From contig JAWHQI010000239.1 in the NCBI GenBank assembly GCA_033032865.1, positions 3,964,501-4,028,500 of the forward strand: 64,000 bases of DNA. The letters are read 5' to 3'. The stretch comes from Dactylorhiza incarnata (Eukaryota; Streptophyta; Magnoliopsida; Asparagales; Orchidaceae). A program made the translations under genes and the position numbers. Shown one piece after another: positions 1 to 9,225 of the stretch (the first letter of the stretch is position 1; each line of letters begins with the position of its first letter). The notes below the pieces were generated by a model that did not search any database, was not told the DNA's origin, and worked only from the letters and a program-made list of their open reading frames with translations.

Positions 1-2326
1 TAGGAAGCTCTGTGAATTTTTATATAATTTTTGAAAATTGTTATCAGTAGGCTACTTCACAACATGTGCAAAGTAGGAATTAGTTGGATTAATTATTTCA
101 GTGATGAAATGATTCCCATAAATTGTGAAACTCTGTAAATAAGCTTTTCTGGACATAAAAGAGATCTGGTAATTTTTCCATAATTTTTGGACAAGCATTT
201 TTGGTGGTTCCTTCTTTAATTTCTAATTTTGGATAGAAGCTAAATATTAAAAATAGAGGACATTTCCTTACTGTAAAATTGTGATATTCATTGAATACTG
301 TTATTTTGGCATGATATATTTATCTTAATTTTATGGGATCCATATCATAAGAATACCTTACACTTCATGCTCATATTCATACTTGACAAATATTGGAGAA
401 ATTTAAATAAATGCTAAAATGTTGAGGAAAAATATGATTCTCTGGATTTAGTCTTAAAATACCATGGTAGCCCTCCAGTAAAAATCTTGTGTCATGTGGG
501 TGAATATTTGGAGTACCTCTACTTATTAGCTTCATATAGTTAGTTTGGTCTGCGTATAGTAAAAATGTGAAACTTAGATATTTAGGAGCCTACCAAGTGG
601 AAGTGGCATGTAGTTGGTGTACATGGCCAGGTTGAAGAGATTGAAGGTCACTAAAAGGAGTTTAGGTGATGAGAGTGTGCTTGGTGAGTTAAGGGTAAAG
701 TTGTGCTCGGGATTGACGAAAGATCGTCTTTCCCCTAGCGGGTCATAAAGTACTTAGGGGGTAATCCAAGTGTAATAACAAGGAGGGTATTCTTACGGGT
801 AGATACCAATAACATTAAATGCCTTGAGAAAGGGAGCTTTGGGGTGTCATCCCATTATAGTTCCTAGTACCGTAGCGAGCCCCTAACAGGGTAATCCTCG
901 GGAAGTCCAAGGTTAACCATAAATTGTAGAGATAAGTTGTTGTACAAGATTAACTTAATAATACACTCACTCACACCCCGTTGTTATGGGTATATTAGTC
1001 GGTTTGGTCTTACGAGCGTTAGGATCGGTGGTTGTCAGCAGACTAGTTAGTCTAGTGAGCTTGTGACTCCGTAATTTTGTTGGTGCGGACAGGTTGGTCC
1101 GGCAAGCCGGTGGCTCAGAAGGTTATAGTGACGGGCGGGTTAGCCCGGGGAATTTATGGCTCGGGATATAGTAGAACATGTTTGTATGTGCATGAAGGTA
1201 GTGGTTCTTTGGTATTAGATGGTCGTTCACACCGACGTCAATACGTTGACTCGGCAAGTGTGGAATTTGCACCTAGCCATGAAAGTCTGGTGGTCCAGCC
1301 AGTAAAAGTATGCAGATGCTCCGCGGTTTTGCGTTGAGGCGTACGATAGGTCTAGGTTAGGTAGTGTGAATACCAACCTAGAGGTGGGCGAGGCCCAACC
1401 CACCGCTTCCGTTTGCCACTACGGAAGTATCCTTGGAGTCTTGCTAGCTCCAAAAAGGTGGAACTAAAGGTCTGTGCGCATAGAGTCGAAGTGTGTGAGT
1501 TGCACTTGTATGAACATAGCATAAACTGCATAACTCTGCATGTCATGGCATAAACATTGCATTTCAACCCCTACCCCTATCGTATAAGTCAGTTATGGGA
1601 CTTCTTATACGATAGGCCTTGCTAAACGACCCCTTGGTCTATAGGTTTGTATGAGCATTCCTATAAATCAATGGTTACTTTTCTACTATATACTTGTCTT
1701 TACTTACTGCATTTTACTTGCTCTTTACCTTGCTTTATATTACTGCTTCAATTATCTGTATACACATGTGTAGTGGTAGAACTTTCCATAGTTAGATTCA
1801 CCGTCATCTGCTCTTTGTTATACTCCTTGTTGTCCTCCGCTTCATCCTCCCACACAGTGCCTAGGAGACATTGGGGGTGGGGTGGGGAACATAAGGCTTA
1901 GTATTTTTGACTAACGGTCGGTGGACCATATTATTTTAGGGGATCGAGGAGACGCAGCAGCACCAGAGGCCGGTGTAGACGGAGGCGGGCCAGTCTAGTA
2001 CAAGAGCACAAGTTTCAGGATCAGTGAGTGATTAGTAGTTAGCTTCCGCGAGTGATCTTGTAGTGAGGACATGATGTACAGGGCATGAGCCCTTTATTAT
2101 TGTAACTTTGTTATTTCAGTTATACCATGTGGACATTTATTATATATAGCATGTGATTTGTGGACTTGAACTTCTATTGTTCGTTTATACTTTTCTTCTT
2201 CTGTGATCGATATGGCCGGCAGGATCGGCGCTTTGTAGTGGCGACCTTCCCGTGTGATGGTGTCACCGCAAAGCGGCGGTTCTGGGCATAAGACCCAGGT
2301 TTTTGAAAAAAAAATGGGGTCTTACA
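1..2326 (+). repeat. 3' portion of a long Tekay/Del-type LTR
   Basis: The segment ends with TGGGGTCTTACA, the mirror image of the TGTAAGAYCCC ends at 25324, 32283 and 60763. Two modules inside it recur in those LTRs: a terminal stem-loop (2288-2326), and, read on the minus strand, ACCGTTAGTCA followed shortly by CTAAG (1897-1918), about 410 bases from the terminus. It is therefore the 3' end of a rightward LTR whose start lies before the window; related LTRs here are about 3.9 kb. No primer-binding site follows the end, so it is a 3' LTR or a solo LTR, not a 5' LTR. A possible TATA box is CTATAAATCA at 1661-1670. The short ORFs here have no recognisable domain. The next five bases, GTCGG (2327-2331), would be the target duplication, but the partner is outside the window. 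Confidence 0.75.
1576..1616. repeat. 13-bp perfect hairpin inside the left LTR
   Basis: CCTATCGTATAAG at 1576-1588 is repeated exactly as its reverse complement at 1604-1616, with a 15-nt spacer. It lies about 90 bases upstream of the candidate TATA box. The role is unknown. Confidence 0.8.
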
Positions 2327-2395
2327 GTCGGTGGGGCAGGTTGATCTCACAGTGAGGCTTACAAAGGAAAGGTTATACTATTTCTTCAAGAATGG

Positions 2396-3246
2396 GCGGT
2401 CTGAAATTTTGATGACCGCCAGTTTTGGGTTTAGGATTTCTTCAAGGTTATACTATTTCATCAAGAGTGGGTGGTCTGAAATATTAGAGACTACCAGTTT
2501 TGGATTTTCCCTGGTAAGTCGGTCTGTAACATCTAAGACCGCAAGATATGATTATATCGTTATGCTGAAAAATGGTTTGTGGCATTTGAGATCATTGGCC
2601 ATGATTACATTATCAAAGAGCGGTCTGGAGTATTGGAGACCGCCACCGGTGTCTCCTCCAAAAATTCTTCTAATTAAGAAGTGCTCAGTGAACGTTTGAA
2701 ATCATCATCTGAGGGCTTCCCCCATGTATTCTCACAATAAGCGGTCTAAAGAAATTAGGAACGCATGATAAATATTTTTCCTTATTTTCTCTCAAAATAT
2801 ATATGAATATTCACGGGGTTTCTCTCTCATCTATTGAGTGGCGGTCTTTGAAATTGAGATCGTAAGCCACCTGTCTCTGATAAGTTCTAAGGTTTTCTGA
2901 ATATTAAAAAATTTGGGATAAATGGGATAATTCATAAGATCTCACCCCTATGTTTATCCCAATACTTCAACCAAATAACGATTTGGAAATAGGATACTGC
3001 TGGTTATCCATTCTCAGGGGTTCAAAGATCAAGGTCTAATCATTTGCAGAAGGAGCGGTCTGGCTTATTGAGATCGCTACTTATCTCTTGCTCAAGTGTG
3101 ATTTCAAATTGATAATCGGGATCATTTGTTTGTGAATATTTATGATTCTATGTCTCAATAGAGAATTTCCACAACATAGTGATTTCGTAAAATTAAGGTG
3201 AGCTCCACGTCGTCTTACACGGCGGTCTGATGAAAAGGAGACTGTC
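2396..3246. repeat. Left subterminal palindromic repeats (GCGGTCT…AGACCGC)
   Basis: Eight imperfect palindromes of about 23-25 bp are visible at 2396-2419, 2471-2494, 2520-2542, 2620-2642, 2741-2764, 2841-2861, 3055-3077 and 3222-3246. Each has GCGGTCT or a close variant, a spacer of about 9-12 AT-rich bases, then AGACCGC or GAGATCGC. The first two lie in a tandem duplication of roughly 75 bp. The stretch 3247-3609 has further single GAGATCG words and no gene. Confidence 0.75.
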
Positions 3247-4023
3247 ATTATGAGTTGTTCGAAGTATAGAATATTATACATATAGCTATTTTCTCAAAAT
3301 ACCAAAGGCATTGAGATCGAATGCCATTTCTAACTCGAAAAAAATGAGATCACAAATGATAAAAACTGTAGTGTCCAAAAAACCAGGTTGTAGTCTGCTG
3401 AGATCGATTCTTTCTTACTATTAGATTATGATGAGATCGCAAACAGAATGATCGACATAAATACAGGAAAATATAAGGAGCATTCATCCACAAAAGAGAG
3501 AGGTATGCTAAAGATTCGTTTATATTTCATTGTTTGATTACATAATTCACCCAGTCTCAATACCGGTGATCGAAATTTAAAATGAACAAGGAAAGTTGCA
3601 AAAAATCTCCTACTTGCTCCTCGATCTCTTTGAAGATCGCTCATCTGAGGAAGAAGAATCGACCTCTTCTGAAGATTCTTCTGAGTTTCCATGAGAAATT
3701 TTGGATCCAGAGCATGAGCCCGCAACGGAGCTTACATCATCGCCTTCAACATATTTGCTTCCGCTTGCTCCACCGGCATCTCCTTCAATCTCTACATCTT
3801 CTTCCTCCTCAACAGCGGTCTCATCAGCATTAACCGACTGTTCATCTAATATTCTTGCTGCGTCTGGGAAGAGGTCGGAAAATTTAACCTCTTTGAACAC
3901 ATCGGTGAGACCGCCGCGGTCTCAAAGTTCTAAGATTGTCAGTTCTGCCGTCTCTTTCACATGATGCATCATGGCATTTTGGAATTCAGGATTTTTCGCA
4001 TCATATGCTGCCTTCCTTGATTG

Positions 4024-4097
4024 CTTCAAAAGAAAAACAATTAGATCGCACGGTCATGAAAAAAGAGAGCTAGAGACCTCAGGTAAAATAGCCTTAC
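4024..4097 (-). other. 74-nt intron (second) of the PF04195-like gene
   Basis: On the minus strand it starts GTAAGGC and ends TTTTGAAG. Removing it joins …PEDLN to QSRKAAYD in frame (phase 0), whereas reading through leads to a stop. Its 5' half resembles that of the other 74-nt intron of this gene. Confidence 0.7.
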
Positions 4098-4445
4098 GTT
4101 TAGATCTTCTGGCATGCGCTCAACGTCTCTCAGGGCACCTCGCAGAGACTGCCCCATATGATGTTTTAAGACCATGCTCCTAGTGGTCGCCTGTGCGCAG
4201 ACATCATGGAGCATGTCGGTCTCAAAGTCATATGCCTCCCTGGCATTGCTTTTCCCATAAAGAGCGGAGGTGATCGTGAAAGCATGGCGCGTCAGCTTCC
4301 CACTCCAGGGAGTGAGATCGGTAAACACCTTCACGCTTTTTCCTTTTGCGCCCCACTTGAAGAGGGGCTTTCCCTTAGTATCCTTAAGTTTTTTCCCAAA
4401 ACCGATCAAGGGAAATGGTTTGTTGGCGGCCTCTGACTCGCCACC

Positions 4446-4841
4446 TGTAACGGCCCGCCTTGCATTGGCACTACCGACCGTTAGAAGCCTGGCCCCATTG
4501 TCCAGACGCCCGGGCTGCAGCCCGCTTTGAAACACCCCAACCCATCCCTGTGTCTGTTTCTCAACACAGTGGGTTGTTGATGGCGGGATTCAAACCCCCA
4601 CCACCCTTGATAAGAAACCTTCAACAGTTCTCATCACCAACTGAGCTTGGTGATGAGAACTGTTGAAGGTTTCTCATCAAGGGTGGTGGGGGTTTGAATC
4701 CCGCCATCAACAACCCACTGTGCTGAGAAACAGACACAGGGAGGGGTTGGGGTGTTTCAAAGCGGGCTGCAGCCCGGGCGTCTGGACAATGGGGCCAGGC
4801 GTCTAACGGTCGGTAGTGCCAATGTAAGGCGGGTCGTTACA
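4446..4841. repeat. W1: 396-bp hairpin of two head-to-head tRNA-like units
   Basis: The arms 4446-4640 and 4647-4841 are 195 bases each and are almost perfect reverse complements, with the 6-nt loop CTGAGC exactly at the centre. In each arm the A-box-like AGCTCAGTTGG is at the loop and the B-box-like GGTTTGAATCC lies about 50 bases away (right arm 4691-4701). The outer ends are TGTAACG and CGTTACA. Confidence 0.9.
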
Positions 4842-4860
4842 AAAAAAAGTGCACCTTTTA

Positions 4861-5033
4861 TGTAACGACCCGCCTTGCATTGGCACTACCAGGTCGTTAC
4901 AGGGTTGCAGCCCAGCGCCACCCCAATGCGTATCTGCCCTATTTTTCAGCACAGTGCGTTGTTGATGCCAGGATTCGATCCCGGACACCCTTGACAAGAC
5001 GCTCATTCAACAGCCCTCATCACCAACTGAGCT
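4861..5033 (-). repeat. tRNA-derived unit V, inverted copy
   Basis: Reverse complement of the unit at 5291-5468. It begins TGTAACGACCCGCC at its outer end and finishes with ACCAACTGAGCT, the complement of the A box, at 5022-5033. The complement of the B box is GGATTCGATCC near 4972-4982. Confidence 0.85.
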
Positions 5034-5290
5034 CAACTGTCACAACCCGCATTTTCCCACGAATTTAATAAATATTATCAGAGCAAGGGGAAAATATGCA
5101 TTTTGATGCCACATCCCGCAGGGGACAGCTACAGACGCTCAGGCAGCCACTACTTACGAAAATTTATAAAAAGACAAAAATATGTTTGAGTTAAATAGAG
5201 AATTTACATTTTTTGAGATTGTGCCCCTCGGTCCAGTGGATAAACTAGTCCACAAGTAGAAAACTATACATACATAGCAGAAAAATAGGT
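5034..5290. other. Spacer between the inverted tRNA-like units
   Basis: About 257 bases, unrelated to the arms. It opens CTGTCACAACCCGC, which resembles the first bases of some gypsy LTRs, so it may be an LTR fragment. No ORF, TATA box or tRNA-like segment is visible. Confidence 0.5.
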
Positions 5291-5468
5291 TTATTAGCTC
5301 AGTTGGTGATGATGGCTGTTGAATGAGCGTCTTGTAAAGGCTGTCCGGGATCGAATCCCGGCATCAACAACGCATTGTGCTGAAAAACATGCCAGAGATG
5401 CGTTGGGGTGGCGTAGGGATGCAGCCATATAACAGCGTGGTAGTGCCAATGCAAGGCGGGTTGTTACA
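5291..5468 (+). repeat. tRNA-derived SINE-like unit V, forward copy
   Basis: TAGCTCAGTTGG at 5295-5306 matches the Pol III A-box consensus, and GGATCGAATCC at 5348-5358 matches the B box. The B box lies in a perfect T-arm, CCGGG-ATCGAAT-CCCGG. The A-to-B distance of about 53 bases is long for a plain tRNA gene, and no acceptor stem or clear anticodon arm closes the cloverleaf. The unit is therefore tRNA-derived, not a tRNA gene. It ends CAAGGCGGGTTGTTACA. Two internal Pol III boxes would allow transcription without an external promoter; this is inference. Confidence 0.75.
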
Positions 5469-5485
5469 TAAAAAGTGCACTTTCT

Positions 5486-5761
5486 TGTAACGGCCCGCCT
5501 TGCATTGGCACTAACGACCGTTAGACGCCTGGCCCCATTGTCTAGACGCCCAGGCTGAAGGTTAGTTGGGGATGAGAACTACTGAAGGTTTCTCATCAAG
5601 GGTTGTGGGGGTTCGAATACAGCCATCAACAACCTGCTGGAGCTGAGAAACAGGCTCAGCGAGGGGTTGGGGTGTTGCAAAATGGGTTGTAGCCCGGGCG
5701 TCTGGACAATGGGGCCAGGCATCTAACGGTCGGTAGTGACAATGCAAGGTGAGCCGTTACA
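5486..5761. repeat. W2: partly deleted hairpin unit
   Basis: Begins TGTAACGGCCCGCC and ends GAGCCGTTACA, with the same units as W1. Its left arm is cut to about 68 bases, leaving an asymmetric stem. The right arm keeps a B-box-like GGTTCGAATAC at 5610-5620. Confidence 0.8.
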
Positions 5762-5873
5762 CCACCGAACCCCGCGATCTCGTGCTTGCGATCTCTCTTT
5801 TTCCTCTTCTCCCTCTGGGTAAGCACCTCTTCAGCTGGTGCCAAAGGGTCGGTCATAGGGATCGCAAAGGCCG

Positions 5874-5947
5874 CTGGAAAGAGAGTAGTTAGAAAAAATA
5901 GAAAAACTATGAAGAGACCGCAAGAGGTCTCAGGTAAAATTGCTTAC
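5874..5947 (-). other. 74-nt intron (first) of the PF04195-like gene
   Basis: On the minus strand it starts GTAAGCAATTTTACC and ends in a pyrimidine tract with TTTCCAG. Removing it joins …VVSPEE to TAFAIPMTDP in frame (phase 1). Confidence 0.75.
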
Positions 5948-6667
5948 TTTCTTCTGGAGAGACCACAACAATCTCAGGCCAGATTGCCAGATAGTGAAGG
6001 AGATCAAGGCGCTTACCCGCCAGGAAGGCTAAGATCTTAAGCTCCTCCTCTAAGAACGTCTTGTTTTTTCTGAATATTTCCTCTGCTCTTGCGGATGGTT
6101 GGCTTCTGAGACCGCCGAGATCGCCTTCAAAAATCAGAAATCTCTCTATCCAGAAAGGGACTTTATTAGGAAGATTCTGAATTTTTATATCATTGCATGA
6201 AAAATATATTAAACCTTTAAACTCTTCCTTTTTTGTCCCTCTTTCAGCAACTTCATAGTGAAGGTCACGTGGAAGAGAGCCAGGGAGAAATTTATTCTTG
6301 CCGATCTTAGGTAGTTTATAATGACATTGATGATACCGATAGATTTGGGAGGTAATTGGGAGAACACAAACCCATAATAATCCATCATCTCGAGAATTTC
6401 CCAAGGGAGAGGGAACTTCAGGCCATGATCAAAGTGATCGATGGGAATGACATATTTATTCTCTTCTCCGAAATTCAATCCTTCATCCTCCTTGGGCGGT
6501 CTCACAATAGTTTGATTCTGAATCATATGCATCCCCAGAAAAGATAAATATTCATCTTTTGAAAGCCGACAGGGTTTGTGATCGGCACTCTGGAAAGTCT
6601 CAGCAGAGGAAGCTCTAGCGACACCATTATTAGAGTTTGCTGAGACCGGTGCTTCAAGTGCATTCAA

Positions 6668-7120
6668 AAAGCTTGAAATGAAGAATCTAAGGCCAGCAAT
6701 TTAAAGAAAAGGAAGGATGGTTTCATAATCATTACTTTTTAGAAGACCGCCCAGGAAGCATGTCAAATCGCTGAACCTGCATAAGGATGAAAAGACAACA
6801 AGCAATAACGTCGATCTCAGAAAATTGAGATCGCAAAATCGTCAAACAGCAACACAAAAATATGTAAAATAGATCGGCATCAGAACAATCACAGAGATCG
6901 CATAAAATAAAAATCAAATTGTCACAATATATTATAACGAACTTCAAATAGTTCAGAATTACTGTTTCCAGATCGCAAGAAGTCAATAAAGAAAAATCTA
7001 TCTCCTGGGTTGGCGCTTTCTTCCGATGAAGAATGCAACTTCATGTATTTCATTGACCGCAGGTAAAGCAGTCGCTGAGCTCTGGTTTGCCGCCATTGCA
7101 ACTCGATGGATCTTCGTGAC
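6668..7120. other. Gap between the two CACTA-borne genes
   Basis: About 450 AT-rich bases with several GAGATCG and AGACCGC words (for example near 6743, 6830 and 6896). No coding exon is recognised. It could be an intron if the two leftward genes form one transcription unit, or an intergenic region if they do not. Confidence 0.4.
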
Positions 7121-9102
7121 CTATTTATCTACTTGCTCCATAGGAATCACGAGGATCTCAGAAGTCGATCTCTCTTCCGACAGACCGCCAGAAGTTCCTG
7201 GCCTCATCAACATTTTTGCAGGACCGCCTCTGAATGTTGCAACCTCATCGAACATGGTGACAAATTTTCCCTTATAATATTCAGCATCTCCCTCAGCCTT
7301 TCGAAGCGCTCGGGTGAGCTTAACATTCTTTAGGTCGCATTCCTCGCAAATTTGTCTCTCTTTAGCACGCAGCTTCTCTTCAAAATCAACGGTAAGAAAC
7401 CGGAGTTGATTGTCCAGTGCTCGCTCCCGAGCTCTCATTGTACAGACATCCTCAAACATGGGCTTGAGGATGTCAGCAAGCTGCGGAAGAATCACCAACT
7501 GTCGCGGGATCTCCCCTTCCTCAGGAGTCTCCGCGAACTCAACAACACCTGCGATCAAAGGAAGAAGACAATTGGCTCAACTACAACAACTCAAAGCTGG
7601 AAGAGTCCGCATAAATAGAGTAGTTGGAAAGAAATCGAGACCGTAGTCACATAAGGTACTTTCAACATTTTGTAACCGTAAGATCCGCGGTCAGCAAAAG
7701 GCGATCTGATCCCCTTAAGCGCTCGAGGTCCATTCTTTCATATTCCCTCTTCTGCAACCTCTCTCATTATTTTCTTCTTGTTTTTAACTCTGCATTGCCG
7801 ACAAGGATTTAATCAGTCTCTATAATGATGACTTCACGCCGCTCTTTTGGATACCTAAGATGAGGAGAGGGCAAAGGAAGAATGTCCAGTGGTCTTGTAG
7901 TCAACTTCCCCTTACCAGTTCGCAGGGCAGAGATCGATGCCGCACGGTCTTCTGCTGCTTTGTTTATCTTGCTCTCCTGGGCAGCAGAGAGATTCGTCAG
8001 ATCGCATATAGTGTGATCTTCTCCTTCTTGATCTGCCGAGCTCTTTCATCCTCTTCCTCATCAGAGAACTTTTTCTTTTTCTCCTTTGTAGCAAGCAGTG
8101 CTGCCTTCTTATCCGCCTCTTTTTTCTTTTCCGCAGTGATCAATGCTGCTTTCTCTTCATCATTTTTCTTCTTCTTAGCGACGATCAGCGCTGCCCTCTC
8201 TTCTTTTTCCTTTTTCTCTCTCTCCGCAGCGATTTGCGCTGTCTCCTCCTCCTTTTCTTCCTTCTCCTTCCTCTCCAACTCTGCTTTTATTCTGACTGCC
8301 TCTTCATCGTCCTTCTTCTTCCTCTCTTTGATGTCCTGTTCTGCGACAGCCTCCCGAAGATTCTCGGACTCAAAAGGGTCAAGCACCAGCGAGATCGAAT
8401 AAAAAAATCGTTAGAAGAATCTTCATCAAGATAAGCGATCAAATCTGAGTCCTCTCTTCTTGAAGATGCTGAGACCGCAGAAAAGAAAGAGAGACTGATC
8501 TGGCCACTTACCTTATCAGAAGCAACCACAAAAGGATGACCGAGATTGCCACTTTCAGGGAGTGTGATCTCCTTTTTGGCGGCCACATCTTTATTCTCAT
8601 CGCTTTTCTTTTTCTTGGCGGACTGAGCAGAAGAACTTGATCCTTTTCTCTTTATCCCTTTCGCAGCATCCCGCTTATCTACGATCTATTGTCTGATCCT
8701 TTCGGCTATAGATTTCTTCTCTTGGAACTGAGCCTTGAGAGTCTCAGTAGAGGCGGTCACACCAATCTGCGCAGCGACCTGGCTGAGAGCTTCCTTTGAC
8801 CTGTGGCAATAGAAGGTGATAGAGATATCCTAAAGATTCAACACAGGAGGTCCTGAAGTGTTAGATGACAAATCAACAACATCAGAGGCCGGCAAGACCG
8901 CGGTGTCCTCTATTGATTCAGGCAGTTTTACCTCCGGGAGAGAGCCGACAGTCTTCTTCTCTACATCAGTTATCGCCAAATGCTTGGATGCCTTGACAAC
9001 CAGCACCTTATTGGAGCTAGCGGTCTCTTTCCCTTTCCCCTTTTCTTTCAGAGAAGTCACCTTGGGCGGTAGCTTAGCCAGACGAGACAGTATGCTTGCC
9101 AT
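7121..9102 (-). pseudogene. Lysine/glutamate-rich coiled-coil gene of the CACTA-like element
   Basis: The ATG at 9102-9100 lies about 95 bases downstream of a TATA box; the start reads MASILSRLAK. The frame continues leftward to about 8400 with in-frame TAG codons near 8830 and 8685. A shift in a T-run near 8405 leads into a highly charged segment (8386-7997) of KE-rich heptads, predicted to be a long coiled coil. A last block (7558-7121) includes LPQLADILKPMFEDVCTMRA and a second helical stretch before a TAG. The joints between blocks, probably introns, are not all resolved. The family is not recognised. Position and charge could suit the accessory DNA-binding protein of a CACTA element, but that is a guess. 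Stops and shifts make it non-functional. Confidence 0.5.
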
Positions 9103-9197
9103 CTTAGAGTTCACTCCGATCTAAGAAATGATGACCTCTTAAAGAACAAGCTTGCAGCTCTTTCAAGAAGGTTCTGGATTCTGATGCCTTGAAGCCG

Positions 9198-9205
9198 TAT
9201 TTATA
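9198..9205 (-). promoter_or_regulatory. TATA box upstream of the coiled-coil gene
   Basis: On the minus strand the sequence reads GTCTATAAATACGGC, with TATAAATA about 95 bases before the chosen ATG, a normal plant spacing. GAGATCGCGACC and GACCGCTGAGATCGC words lie just upstream. Confidence 0.65.
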
Positions 9206-9225
9206 GACTCTGGTGCATTTATGGA

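Larger units (their letters stand above)
4446..5761. mobile_element. Composite tRNA-derived foldback element with CCACC target duplication
   Basis: The insert begins TGTAACGGCCCGCC and ends with the near reverse complement GGTGAGCCGTTACA. It is flanked by CCACC at 4441-4445 and 5762-5766, and its excision restores the reading frame of the host gene. Internal order: hairpin W1 (4446-4841); short A-rich joint with AGTGCAC (4842-4860); inverted tRNA-like unit (4861-5033); spacer (5034-5290); forward tRNA-like unit (5291-5468); the same joint inverted (5469-5485); hairpin W2 (5486-5761). The whole is thus an inverted repeat whose arms themselves contain inverted repeats. The repeated units end in the same TGTAACG-type terminus and contain Pol III A-box- and/or B-box-like sequences. 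No coding capacity is visible. TG…CA ends with a 5-bp duplication would also suit integrase-mediated insertion. I do not recognise the family. Confidence 0.75.
3610..6667 (-). pseudogene. PF04195-like ('putative gypsy type transposon') gene, split by an insertion
   Basis: Leftward gene of roughly 530 codons in three visible exons. Exon 1 (about 6667-5948) carries the segment KFPLPWEILEMMDYYGFVFS followed by QLPPKS, which resembles the start of the PF04195 domain of plant transposon-associated proteins. A 1-2 nt frameshift near 6250 breaks it. Exon 2 (5873-5762 continuing at 4445-4098) is interrupted by the foldback insertion; removing that insertion and one CCACC copy restores the frame exactly. 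Exon 3 (4023-3610) has one in-frame TGA near 3918, then an acidic, serine-rich tail ending RSKRSRSK-like at a TAG. The start is unclear: no ATG fits the 5' edge, so an upstream exon is likely. The function of PF04195 proteins is unknown. The frameshift, the stop and the insertion make this copy non-functional. Confidence 0.6.

Noticed and set aside
5291..5378. Functional tRNA gene
   Set aside because: A and B boxes and a T-arm exist, but no acceptor stem closes and the spacing is too long. It is a tRNA-derived repeat.
7860..8402. 180-codon Ser/Phe-rich rightward ORF
   Set aside because: Exactly antisense to the lysine/glutamate-rich coiled-coil segment; poly-Ser/Phe is the complement of GAA/AAG codons.
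8469..8511. 43-nt intron with GTAAGT and CAG ends
   Set aside because: Too short for a plant intron, and the frame stays open when read through but meets a stop if it is removed.
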